Source of the DNA: Candidatus Baltobacteraceae bacterium
Lineage (GTDB): Bacteria; Vulcanimicrobiota; Vulcanimicrobiia; Vulcanimicrobiales; Vulcanimicrobiaceae
Length of the DNA: 58,127 nucleotides
Assembly (NCBI GenBank): GCA_035502855.1
Contig: DATJTX010000032.1
Coordinates: 1 to 58,127, forward strand
Reading direction: 5' to 3'
Made by a program: the position numbers and the translations under genes. Positions 33,942 through 41,640 of this stretch are shown piece after piece; positions within the stretch are counted from its first letter, which is position 1; each line of letters starts with the position of its first letter. The notes under the pieces were generated by a model that was given only the letters and a program-made list of their open reading frames with translations, had not been told where the DNA came from and made no database searches.

Positions 33942-34948
33942 CCAGCCCTCTGCGAGGTCAGTTGCGAACGCAGCGGCTTGCGGCGCGCGTTGGGTTGAAA
34001 GTCCTCGCGTGCGACGCGAATACCGTAGCGTCGCAGGAAGCTGCGGAAATCGGCGAGATAGGGCCGGTCCTCGACCACGATCAGACGGCCGCTCGGGTGA
34101 TCGAGAATGTTCACACCGCGTTCGAGCAATGCGTCGCGCTCTTCGAGTTCGAGTGGCCGGTTGACGACCATCAGCAGGTTCCCGCGGCCCAACTCGCGCC
34201 CGTCGTCGACCTTGATCTGTGCGCGGGCGCCGGGCATCCCGCGCTCGCCGTAGGCAGCCAGCATGCGCTCCGCGCGGTGCAGGCGTTCGGTCTCGCCCAC
34301 CGCCGGCATCGCCGGCTCGCTCACCGTCTTGGCCGGCATTCCCGCTGCGAAGACGTTGGGCGGGACGTTCTTCGTGATCACCGCGCCAACCGCGATGATC
34401 GAATCGTGACCGATCGTCACGTTGGCCTGCACGGTCACGCGCCAGGCAATCCACACGCGGTCCTCGATGACGACCGGGCCGTAGTTCCACGGGCTCCCGC
34501 AGAGGTAATCGGACCACGAGCCATGCGTGAAGATGAACGTGTGCCCGCCGATGCCGACCTGGTCTCCGACGGTAATCCCTTCGCCGGGTTCGATCCAGCA
34601 AAAATTTGCGATCGACGAGTGATTACCGATCGCAAAACGCGACGACTCGATCAGCTCGCCGTAGATGACCGCGAACGAAGCGACGCGCGTGTAGGAGCCG
34701 ATCCGAATCGCGTTCGCTTTCATGATCGTCAGCGGATTGACGTTGCTGTGCGCCCCGATCTCGAGCGTGCGGGCATGAACCACGGCCGCGGGTCCGATAC
34801 GCGATCCCTCGCCCATCCGCAGATCGCGTACGGCAAGCACCGTGCCGAACCGAATGCGCGCGCCGCGCCCGATTCGCGCGCCCATCAGCCGGCGCACCGC
34901 CACGTGCAGCGGTGATGGGAGCAGGGAGAGGAGCACGGCTAGGAACAT
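33938..34948 (-). CDS. Left-handed beta-helix acyltransferase (hexapeptide repeat family)
   Basis: The 336-aa protein has a hydrophobic N-terminus (MFLAVLLSLLPSPLHV) and a run of hexapeptide repeats from about 30 to 190, including RIGRGARIRFGT, LEIGAHSNVNPL and ITVGDQVGIGGHTFIFTHGS, with the catalytic-type histidine in HTFIFTHG. The C-terminal 130 residues form an extra domain of unknown role. It probably O-acetylates a sugar of the glycan. It overlaps both neighbours (10 and 4 bases). The start was placed at ATG 34948; the longer frame is antisense-like. Confidence 0.85.
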   Translation of the reverse strand: MFLAVLLSLLPSPLHVAVRRLMGARIGRGARIRFGTVLAVRDLRMGEGSRIGPAAVVHARTLEIGAHSNVNPLTIMKANAIRIGSYTRVASFAVIYGELIESSRFAIGNHSSIANFCWIEPGEGITVGDQVGIGGHTFIFTHGSWSDYLCGSPWNYGPVVIEDRVWIAWRVTVQANVTIGHDSIIAVGAVITKNVPPNVFAAGMPAKTVSEPAMPAVGETERLHRAERMLAAYGERGMPGARAQIKVDDGRELGRGNLLMVVNRPLELEERDALLERGVNILDHPSGRLIVVEDRPYLADFRSFLRRYGIRVAREDFQPNARRKPLRSQLTSQRAG

Positions 34949-36342
34949 ACTGCGGGTTCTCCTTCGAAGGCTTGCTCGAGCGAGTGTCGGCGCGCGTTGA
35001 CGGCGGCGATCGCGGTCGTCCAGCGCTGCGCGGGCCGCGGCAATTCCCAGTAGAGCGCACCGACTCGACCCGGGAGCTGCGCGCCCTCGAAAACCGTGTT
35101 GTGCCACAGCACGCTTGCTGCGCCGCCGGGAAACGCATCGATCATGTCCAACACCCGGCTGCACAGCATACGCGGATGGACTCGCGCCGCGCGCGCGTGC
35201 GTGCGCAGCGCACCGTCCATAATTGCCAGCGGCAACTCGTAAAACGAGTATGGGCGCTCACTCGCGAATCGATACGGCCGATAAACGAACGACGCGCCCG
35301 AACGGAAGCCGACGCGTTCGGCGAAGCACACGGTGGTGTCGTACTTCACGTCGCCGACCTGTTCGATCGCCTCGAAGAGATTGCCGCCGGCGTAACGGAT
35401 CCAGTGCGCGCGAACGCCCTCCACGCGAAAGCCGCTCGCCCGAAGCGCGCGTACTTCATCGCCAAGGGTGCCGTCCGGAAGACTCATATAACTCACGTGG
35501 ACGCCGAGCTCGCCGCCCGAACCCTGCAGCTGCTGCAGCGTGCGCTGGATTCGCGGGTCGCTAAGGGTGTAGTTCGCATCGCGCGCGCAGCCATTGCGGC
35601 AGATGACGTATGACGTTGAAGCGATCTCGCGCCGTGCTTCCCTGACGAGCATCGTAGGAATGCAATCCAGCGGCGAACGCCCGCGCAGCATGCCGCGAAG
35701 TCCGGCCAGGACGATCTGCGCCGCAAGCGCGGGATCGCGATCGACGAGCATCGCGATCGCGACGTTTTTGAGCAAGCGGCGCGCGTTCCCAAGCGCGCTC
35801 GTCGGTAGGTAGTCCAGATCGTGCGACGCCGCGATCAGGCTCGGCCCCGAAGGCAGCTCGAGTCCCAGCGAACGTGCCAGCTCGAGCATGGCGATGCTTG
35901 CGTACGGAATCGTCGGATCGAGGCCGTAGCGGCCGTGCAGCGACGCCGCGAACGGAACCCGCCCGACATCGTCGCGTTCGGTCACGCTGTACTCGTCGGC
36001 GTGCGAGATCCATTCGAAGATTTCACCGAGCCAGTCGACGCTGCGCGCATCAGCGTGGAAGACCGGTGTGGCCCGCAGGCCGAGGCGATCGTAGATCGCG
36101 TGCGCGGCGAGCGCCACCGTCTTCGGAGGGGGCGCCGGTTCCGACGGCGGGCGCGCAACGTAGAGCGCGGGCAACACGACTTCGCCCTCGCGCCGCTCTC
36201 CTTGGCCGCCGTAGTACAAGCGCAGCGTGGGGCGCAATCCGTAGATCGCGCAGAACGTTCGGAACGCGTAGTCGATGCGCGCGCGAGTCGTAGGTGAAAC
36301 ATCGCGGCCGAACCGCAGCGACGCCGGACCGGGTTCGCCCAT
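34939..36342 (-). CDS. Second polysaccharide deacetylase-like (NodB-fold) protein
   Basis: The 467-aa protein parallels the one at 29502-30887: an N-terminal domain containing EIFEWISHADEYSV and YGLDPTIPYASIAMLELA, then the H-D-x-D motif in IAASHDLDYLP, GGELGVHVSYMS, and SVLWHNTVFEG near the end. Sequence similarity between the two is modest, so they probably act on different substrates. The start at 36342 overlaps the reductase stop (TGATG); the acyltransferase gene starts within its last codons. Confidence 0.78.
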   Translation of the reverse strand: MGEPGPASLRFGRDVSPTTRARIDYAFRTFCAIYGLRPTLRLYYGGQGERREGEVVLPALYVARPPSEPAPPPKTVALAAHAIYDRLGLRATPVFHADARSVDWLGEIFEWISHADEYSVTERDDVGRVPFAASLHGRYGLDPTIPYASIAMLELARSLGLELPSGPSLIAASHDLDYLPTSALGNARRLLKNVAIAMLVDRDPALAAQIVLAGLRGMLRGRSPLDCIPTMLVREARREIASTSYVICRNGCARDANYTLSDPRIQRTLQQLQGSGGELGVHVSYMSLPDGTLGDEVRALRASGFRVEGVRAHWIRYAGGNLFEAIEQVGDVKYDTTVCFAERVGFRSGASFVYRPYRFASERPYSFYELPLAIMDGALRTHARAARVHPRMLCSRVLDMIDAFPGGAASVLWHNTVFEGAQLPGRVGALYWELPRPAQRWTTAIAAVNARRHSLEQAFEGEPAVCS

Positions 36343-37154
36343 CAGGCCATGGCCAGGCCGCCGTTCACGTGGAGAACGGCGCCGGTGATATAGGCGGAAT
36401 CGTCTTCGCACAGGAAGCGGACGACCCGTGCGATCTCCTCGGGCCGGCCCAGGCGTTTGACCGGAATCTTCTCGACCACCTTCGCGAGCGCAGCTTCAGG
36501 CATCGCTTCGATCATCTCGGTTGCGATGAACCCCGGAGCGACGGCGTTGACCGTAATACCCTTGCCGGCCAACTCGAGTGCAAGCGACTTGGTGAATCCG
36601 AAGAGTCCCGCTTTCGACGCCGCGTAGTTGGCTTGCCCCACGTTGCCGGTCGAGCCGATCACGGAGCTGATGTTCACGATCCGTCCGGATCCGCGCTCGA
36701 TCATGTGCTCGAGCACGGCTTTGGTCATGTTGAACGCACCGGAGAGGTTGACCTGAACGACGTTCTGCCAATCCTCGTCCGACATCTTGCGCACGGTCCG
36801 ATCGAGCGTGATGCCGGCGTTGTTCACGAGAAAGTCGATGCGTCCGTGTTCTTCGAGCACCTCGCCGACGATGCGCCGGCAATCGCCGGCATGATCGACG
36901 CGTCCCCGATGCGTCGATATCGAGTGCCCGCCGGCGTGATGCGTCGCGGCGCAGCGCTCGGCCGCGTCGGCACGCATGCAGTAACCGGCGGCGACACGCG
37001 CACCCTCGCTCGCCAGGGCCTGCGTGATCGCAAGACCGATGCCGCGCGTTCCCCCGGTGACGAGCGCGACGCGTCCGGTGAACATGCGCGCCGCGCCCCT
37101 CGCCTTCGGTAGCGCGGCGAACCCGTTCCGAGTGATCGTTCCCGTGACCGCCAT
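36342..37154 (-). CDS. Short-chain reductase, FabG/PhaB type (3-oxoacyl-ACP or acetoacetyl-CoA reductase)
   Basis: The protein has the Rossmann motif TGGTRGIG, NNAG, and the catalytic Ser-Tyr-Lys in ISSVIGSTGNVGQANYAASK. The C-terminus (KIPVKRLGRPEEIARV, HVNGGLAMA) looks as much like PHA-type acetoacetyl-CoA reductases as like FabG, and the gene is not among fatty-acid synthesis genes but at the head of the glycan operon. A lipid-linked or 3-hydroxyacyl modification of the glycan would fit. The start is ATG 37154 (270 aa), with ATG 37085 as a shorter, family-typical alternative. Confidence 0.85.
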   Translation of the reverse strand: MAVTGTITRNGFAALPKARGAARMFTGRVALVTGGTRGIGLAITQALASEGARVAAGYCMRADAAERCAATHHAGGHSISTHRGRVDHAGDCRRIVGEVLEEHGRIDFLVNNAGITLDRTVRKMSDEDWQNVVQVNLSGAFNMTKAVLEHMIERGSGRIVNISSVIGSTGNVGQANYAASKAGLFGFTKSLALELAGKGITVNAVAPGFIATEMIEAMPEAALAKVVEKIPVKRLGRPEEIARVVRFLCEDDSAYITGAVLHVNGGLAMA

Positions 37155-37274
37155 TTCGGACCAATCGTACAACCGCGGCCGGGTGACGGCAGGGCGCAAC
37201 CCACCCACGATGTTAGGGCCATGTGGGGAATCACCGTTCGCGCGGAAGGGGGAGGAAAAGGTCCGGCCGCGTTC

Positions 37275-37280
37275 TATACT
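37275..37280 (+). promoter_or_regulatory. -10 element of the tRNA-Leu promoter
   Basis: TATACT lies 33 bases before tRNA-Leu. The -35 region is not obvious. A small hairpin (CGCCGC/GGCGG) lies between it and the tRNA. Confidence 0.45.
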
Positions 37281-37312
37281 AAGCGGTCGCCGCAAGGCGG
37301 CCTGGCAAGCCG

Positions 37313-37394
37313 GGGCAAGTGGCGGAACTGGCAGACGCGCTGGATTTAGGATCCAGTGGGGCAACCCGTCAGAGTTCGAGTCTCTGCTTGCCCA
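37313..37394 (+). tRNA. tRNA-Leu (TAG)
   Basis: Acceptor arms GGGCAAG and CTTGCCC pair; the anticodon loop TTTAGGA gives TAG; the long variable arm (TGGGGCAACCCG) marks it as a class II tRNA. CCA is not encoded. Confidence 0.95.
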
Positions 37395-37421
37395 AGGAAC
37401 TCGCTTCGCTCGTTCCTTGGG
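37391..37421 (+). repeat. Palindrome overlapping the 3' end of tRNA-Leu
   Basis: CCCAAGGAAC and GTTCCTTGGG form a perfect 10-base stem around an 11-base loop. The first three bases are the end of the tRNA acceptor arm, so folding of the hairpin and of the tRNA compete. It may terminate transcription or influence 3' processing. Confidence 0.6.
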
Positions 37422-37437
37422 AATAGGCAATTAGCGA

Positions 37438-37570
37438 GCGGTGCGATTCGTCTGGTGAGGGGCGTCTGCGCGAGGCCCGAAGCCAGGAGGGCGAAAGGGC
37501 CGAGGCAGAGAGCAGGAGCAGCGCACGATGGGCTGCGACGAGCGTCCCCGAACCAGACGAATCACAGCGC
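37438..37570. repeat. Long imperfect inverted repeat between tRNA-Leu and tRNA-Gly
   Basis: The core arms GATTCGTCTGGT (37445-37456) and ACCAGACGAATC (37552-37563) pair perfectly; pairing extends outward with two mismatches and inward through GGGG/CCCC. The enclosed bases can form further stems (TGCGC with GCGCA; GGCCC with GGGCC closing a GAAA-containing loop). No convincing ORF lies here. It could be a structured RNA or a palindromic mobile repeat. Confidence 0.6.
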
Positions 37571-37579
37571 GAACGGAAC

Positions 37580-37654
37580 GCGGAAGTAGCTCAGTGGTAG
37601 AGCATCGCCTTGCCAAGGCGAGGGTCGCGAGTTCGAATCTCGTCTTCCGCTCCA
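37580..37654 (+). tRNA. tRNA-Gly (GCC)
   Basis: Acceptor arms GCGGAAG and CTTCCGC pair; the anticodon loop TTGCCAA gives GCC; the T loop is GTTCGAATC. CCA is encoded (37652-37654). Confidence 0.95.
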
Positions 37655-37757
37655 TCTCGCTTCTTGACCAAACCAACTTTATGAGGGGCGTGGGCGGCGG
37701 CAGCGCCGAAGCGCCCCTTTCTATTCGTGGACCAGCGATACAAAGGAACTCTTTCCC

Positions 37758-39062
37758 GTGAGCAGCTCGACCTTGAATCGCCTTGCGCCGACGCAGGTGG
37801 AATTGGAAATCCCGATCACTCCCGAAGAGATGGCCGCGGCACAAGAGCGCGCGTTCCGGCGCCTGGCCAAGAACGTCAAGCTGCCGGGGTTCCGGGCGGG
37901 TAAGGTGCCGCGTAAGGTGTTCGAGCAGACGTACGGTTCCGAAACGATTGCGAGCGAAGCGCTCGAGGACGTCGTACCCGAGGTCTACGCGCGCGCGGTG
38001 CGCGAGCACGAATTGGTCCCGGTCGATCGTCCGAAGATGGAGTTGCTGCCTGCCGAGGAGGGCAAGCCCTCGCGCCTGAAGGCGACCGTCGCGGTACGCC
38101 CCGCGATCGAGCTGCACGAGTACAAGGGGATCGTGATCGAGCGCGAGGAGCCCAAAATCGGCGACGATGACGTGGAACGCAGTATTTCCGCGCTGGCCAA
38201 AGAACGCGCGACCCTCGTTCCGGTCGAACGTCCGGCGCAGCTCGGTGACGTCGTCACCGTGGATTACGAGGGCAAGATCGACGGGGTCGCATTCGAGGGC
38301 GGCAGCGCGACGGGATCGATGACCGAGCTCGACGAGAACCGCTTCATCCCGGGCTTCGCATCCGGCATCGCCGGAATGCGTGCCGGCGAAACCAAAGACG
38401 TGGAAGCGACCTTTCCGCCAGACTACGCAAACGCAGATCTTGCCGGGAAGACCGCGGTCTTTACGGTCACCGTTCACGACGTCAAGGCGCTCGAGCTTCC
38501 CGCCCTCGACGATGAATTCGCGAAGGCGATTTCCGAAAACGAGACGCTCGATGCACTGCGCAGCGACGTGCGCAAACGGCTGGAAGCGATCGCGCAATCG
38601 CGCGCACGCCGCGCCGTCGGCAACGCGCTGATGGAAAAACTGATCGGAGCGCACGATTTTCCGCTTCCCGAAGTGCTCGTCGAACGCGAGATCGATAACA
38701 TGATCAACGATCTTGCCGCTCAAGTGGCGCAGAGCGGCGCGAATTTCGATGAGTATCTCAAGGAGCAGGGGAAGAGCGCCGAAGACTTGCGGGAGACCTT
38801 TCGCACCGATGCCGAGCAGCGGGTGAAGGGAACGCTCGTGATCGAGGAGATCGCCCGCGCCGAGGGGATCAATGCGACACCGGCCGACGTGGCCGAGGAA
38901 CTCGGTGCCCTCTCACGGCAATACGGTCAGCCCGTCGAGCGGATTCGCAAAGCGCTGGGGAATAACGTGATCTCGCTGATGGAGGGGATCGTCCGCAACA
39001 AGACGCTCGAGTTCCTCGTCGACAACGCCAAGGTCGTGGGAACCGCGGGCGCAAATCCCTAG
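37758..39062 (+). CDS. tig: Trigger factor
   Basis: The 434-aa ribosome-bound chaperone has the three usual parts: an N-terminal ribosome-binding domain with the signature GFRAGKVPRKV at about 44-54, an FKBP-type prolyl isomerase domain (about 155-240, VTVDYEGKIDGVAFEGG), and the helical C-terminal cradle. The start is GTG 37758. The stop TAG (39060-39062) belongs to a CTAG that flanks the foldback element at 39063-39339. No clpP or clpX follows, as often would. Confidence 0.96.
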   Translation: MSSSTLNRLAPTQVELEIPITPEEMAAAQERAFRRLAKNVKLPGFRAGKVPRKVFEQTYGSETIASEALEDVVPEVYARAVREHELVPVDRPKMELLPAEEGKPSRLKATVAVRPAIELHEYKGIVIEREEPKIGDDDVERSISALAKERATLVPVERPAQLGDVVTVDYEGKIDGVAFEGGSATGSMTELDENRFIPGFASGIAGMRAGETKDVEATFPPDYANADLAGKTAVFTVTVHDVKALELPALDDEFAKAISENETLDALRSDVRKRLEAIAQSRARRAVGNALMEKLIGAHDFPLPEVLVEREIDNMINDLAAQVAQSGANFDEYLKEQGKSAEDLRETFRTDAEQRVKGTLVIEEIARAEGINATPADVAEELGALSRQYGQPVERIRKALGNNVISLMEGIVRNKTLEFLVDNAKVVGTAGANP

Positions 39063-39339
39063 GGAAGCTCTGAAGAAGTCGCTGTACCGATCGCAAGGAG
39101 CATTTTCGGTGCGAATCGAGGCGCATCCGAGGGAGCATAGCAACGCGCTCTGTGACCGAGGATGCAACGAAGACCCGCACCGGAAAATGCCCTTGCCCGA
39201 AGGGTTATAGCCGCGATGGCGCATCTCCATCGTCGTCGGCTCGGTCACAGAACACCCTAGCTATGCTCCCTCGCCGACTCCTCGGATCTGCGGCCATCGG
39301 GGCCATAACGATCGGTGCATGGACTTCTTCAGAGCTTCC
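39063..39339. mobile_element. 277-bp CTAG-flanked foldback element with nested inverted repeats (MITE-like)
   Basis: The ends are inverted repeats: GGAAGCTCTGAAGAAGTC at 39063-39080 and its exact complement at 39322-39339, extending with three mismatches to 31 bases (ACCGATCG included). CTAG stands on both outer sides (39059-39062 and 39340-39343), as a 4-base target duplication would. Inside, 39128-39141 pairs with 39260-39273 (14 bases), 39149-39160 with 39240-39251 (12 bases), and 39093-39113 with 39176-39196 (about 19 of 21); the last pair cannot coexist with the others. No transposase-like ORF is visible, so any mobility would depend on an enzyme from elsewhere. Confidence 0.8.
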
Positions 39340-39840
39340 CTAGAGAATCGACTTGATGTCGGCGTCGAGCTGGTCTTTCGAGAGCTGGCCGACTTCGACT
39401 TTGCGCACGACGCCGCTCTTGTCGATGAAGACGCCGACCGGCATGCCGTTGACCTGATACTGATCGCTCAACGTTCCCGAATCGACGACGGCGGGATACG
39501 CGAGCTGGTGCTGCGCGACGAACTGCTTGGCTTTGGCCGCGTTCTCTTGCACGTCGACGCCGACGACTTGCAGGCCTTGCGAGCGGAATTGCTCGTAGGC
39601 GGCATTGATCTCCGGCGCCTCGTCATTGCACGGCGGGCACCAGGTCGCAAAGAAGTCCATGAATACGGGCTTGCCGCGCAGCTGCGCCATCGTCATCGTG
39701 CCGCCGCTGACCAGCGGGTCGCTCCAATCGGGCGCAGCTTGGCCGACGTGAGCCGTGGCGCTCGCGCCGCCGCCGCTTCCGCCGCCGCAAGCCGCCAGCA
39801 GCAACACCGTCGCTGCCGCAACCATCGATCGCTTATCCAT
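39340..39840 (-). CDS. TlpA/ResA-type thioredoxin-like lipoprotein
   Basis: The 166-aa protein has a lipoprotein signal (TVLLLAACGGG, cysteine 18) and a thioredoxin fold with the active site FFATWCPPC (Cys68, Cys71) and the cis-proline region VNGMPVGVFIDKSG. It should reduce disulphides outside the cytoplasm, for example in cytochrome c maturation, but no cyt c genes adjoin it. Its stop TAG is part of the CTAG at the right edge of the foldback element. The ATG overlaps the ribF stop by 8 bases. Confidence 0.9.
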   Translation of the reverse strand: MDKRSMVAAATVLLLAACGGGSGGGASATAHVGQAAPDWSDPLVSGGTMTMAQLRGKPVFMDFFATWCPPCNDEAPEINAAYEQFRSQGLQVVGVDVQENAAKAKQFVAQHQLAYPAVVDSGTLSDQYQVNGMPVGVFIDKSGVVRKVEVGQLSKDQLDADIKSIL

Positions 39841-40741
39841 AACTAGGAAACGCCACCGCCTCCAGGTCGGTTCGCATCTGCGCCACGAGTTCGTCGACCG
39901 AGGCGAAGAGCCGCTGCTCGCGCAGGTAGCGCAGATCGCGCAGCGCCACTTCGTGCCCATAGATCGTCTCCTGAAAGTCGCGCAGCCATGCTTCGATCGT
40001 TCGCTTCTTGCCCTCGAACTGGGGATTGGTTCCGATCGAGACGAGCGCCGCGTGGTCGCGACCGTCATGCCGGGCGATGGCCGCATAGACGCCGTCCTTC
40101 GGTAGGAGCTTCTCGGGCACGGCCAGGTTGGCGGTGGGGAAATCGAGATCGTGGCCGCGCCCGAACCCTACTTCGACGACGCCGCGCAACTCGTAGCTGT
40201 GACCGAGCAGGTGGTCGGCGAGCTCGAGGTTTCCATCGGCAACCAGGGTACGAATCCGCGTGCTGGAGATCCGCTCGCCGTCGTGTGAGACGTTTTCGAG
40301 CGCGACGAACGGCCGGTCGCGTTCGGCGAAATAGGTTGCCATCATCGCGGCATCGCCGGCGCGCTTGTGCCCGAAGCGAAAGGTCGCCCCGACCGCCACG
40401 CCCTGCACGCTCATCGCGCCGAGGCGTTCGAGAAACTGGAGCGGCGTCAGCTGCGCGATCTGGTCGTCGAACGTGATGAGAAAGCACTCTTCGAAGCCGG
40501 CTCGAGCGAAGAGATCGACCCGCTCCGCCGTCGTCGTCAAGAGCGGCGGCTCCGTCCCCGGCCGCAAGAACGCTGCCGGGTGATTCGCAAAACTCAACAC
40601 GCCGACACGGTACCCCGGCTTGCGCATCCGCCTCGCCGCCTTCGCAATCTCGAGATGCCCACGATGCATCCCGTCAAAAAAACCGATCGCGAGAACGAGT
40701 GGGCGATCGTTCTCTCGAAAAAGCTCGTGGTAGATCTTCAC
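39833..40741 (-). CDS. ribF: Bifunctional riboflavin kinase / FAD synthetase
   Basis: The 302-aa enzyme makes FMN and FAD from riboflavin. The adenylyltransferase half shows GFFDGMHRGH at 20-29 and ISSTRIR; the flavokinase half begins near 185 with GVVEVGFGRGHDLDFPTANL and includes VSIGTNPQFEGKKRTIEAWL. The ATG overlaps the truB stop by 4 bases. Its place after truB is common in bacteria. Confidence 0.95.
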   Translation of the reverse strand: MKIYHELFRENDRPLVLAIGFFDGMHRGHLEIAKAARRMRKPGYRVGVLSFANHPAAFLRPGTEPPLLTTTAERVDLFARAGFEECFLITFDDQIAQLTPLQFLERLGAMSVQGVAVGATFRFGHKRAGDAAMMATYFAERDRPFVALENVSHDGERISSTRIRTLVADGNLELADHLLGHSYELRGVVEVGFGRGHDLDFPTANLAVPEKLLPKDGVYAAIARHDGRDHAALVSIGTNPQFEGKKRTIEAWLRDFQETIYGHEVALRDLRYLREQRLFASVDELVAQMRTDLEAVAFPSYG

Positions 40742-41640
40742 ACGAAGACTTTTCGCGGCGCGAGCAGCGCTCCATGCGCTTCACCCACGCCCACGAGCGT
40801 CCGCGAGTGATCGCGCACGAAGACGCGCGGCGCGGGCGCGCCGTCGGGCAGCGGCACGACGCGTCCGGCGCGAAAGTCCGCCGAGCCGCGCAGGTCGAGG
40901 ACGATCGTCGGAAACGGAATGATGTTTTCGGGCGGTGTCACCGAGCCTTGTGGATCGTCGGCAATCTCCTCGAGCATGCGGGACTCGTAAAGCACGAACG
41001 GTCCCGACGCTTCTCGCACGAGCGCACCCATGTGCGCGGGTACGCCGATCGCCGCGCCGAGATCCTCGCAAAGCGTGCGTACGTACGTCCCTTCGCTGCA
41101 CGCCACGCGAATGCGCGCGCATCCGCTGCCGCTCGAAACGGGCGCCTCGGTCCCGAGCAGCGTCAGGCCGTAAATGGTGATCGTGCGCGCTTTACGTTCT
41201 ACCGTTTTGCCGTCGCGAGCGAGTTCGTAGAGGCGCTTTCCGTCGTGATGGAGCGCCGAGAACATCGGCGGGATCTGCGTGATCTTGCCGATGAACCGCG
41301 GCAACGCGTCCTCGAGTTTGCGCTCCCAATGGGCAGGCAGTTCGCCGCGCGCGACCGTTTCCCCGAGCGCGTCCTGCGTGGTCGTCGAGCGTCCGAGCAC
41401 GAGCAGCGCGGTGTAGGCCTTGCGCTGGTCCTCGAGCAGCGGAATGAGGCGCGTCGCTTTGCCGATGGCGACCGGAAGAACGCCCGCGGCTTGCGGATCG
41501 AGCGTACCCAGGTGACCTGCGGCGATCTTGCGATCGCGGCCATAGACGCCGTAGATGCGCTTGATGCGCGCTACGATTTGAGCCGAACTATATCCCGCGG
41601 GTTTGAAAACGTTGACAAAACCGATCTCGAGCGCGCTCAA
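40738..41640 (-). CDS. truB: tRNA pseudouridine-55 synthase
   Basis: The 300-aa enzyme isomerises U55 of tRNAs. The catalytic aspartate is in HLGTLDPQAAGVLP (Asp48); KAYTALLVLG, QIPPMFSALHHDGKRLYELA and GTYVRTLCEDLG follow as expected. The C-terminal part is PUA-like. The start is TTG 41640, overlapping the nrnA stop (TTGA), with no better start nearby. Confidence 0.95.
   Translation of the reverse strand: MSALEIGFVNVFKPAGYSSAQIVARIKRIYGVYGRDRKIAAGHLGTLDPQAAGVLPVAIGKATRLIPLLEDQRKAYTALLVLGRSTTTQDALGETVARGELPAHWERKLEDALPRFIGKITQIPPMFSALHHDGKRLYELARDGKTVERKARTITIYGLTLLGTEAPVSSGSGCARIRVACSEGTYVRTLCEDLGAAIGVPAHMGALVREASGPFVLYESRMLEEIADDPQGSVTPPENIIPFPTIVLDLRGSADFRAGRVVPLPDGAPAPRVFVRDHSRTLVGVGEAHGALLAPRKVFV

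Noticed and set aside
32730-34601. 623-codon version of the second glycosyltransferase
   Set aside because: The extra 220 codons are an Arg-rich shadow of the acyltransferase gene; ATG 33941 with the ATGA overlap is the natural start.
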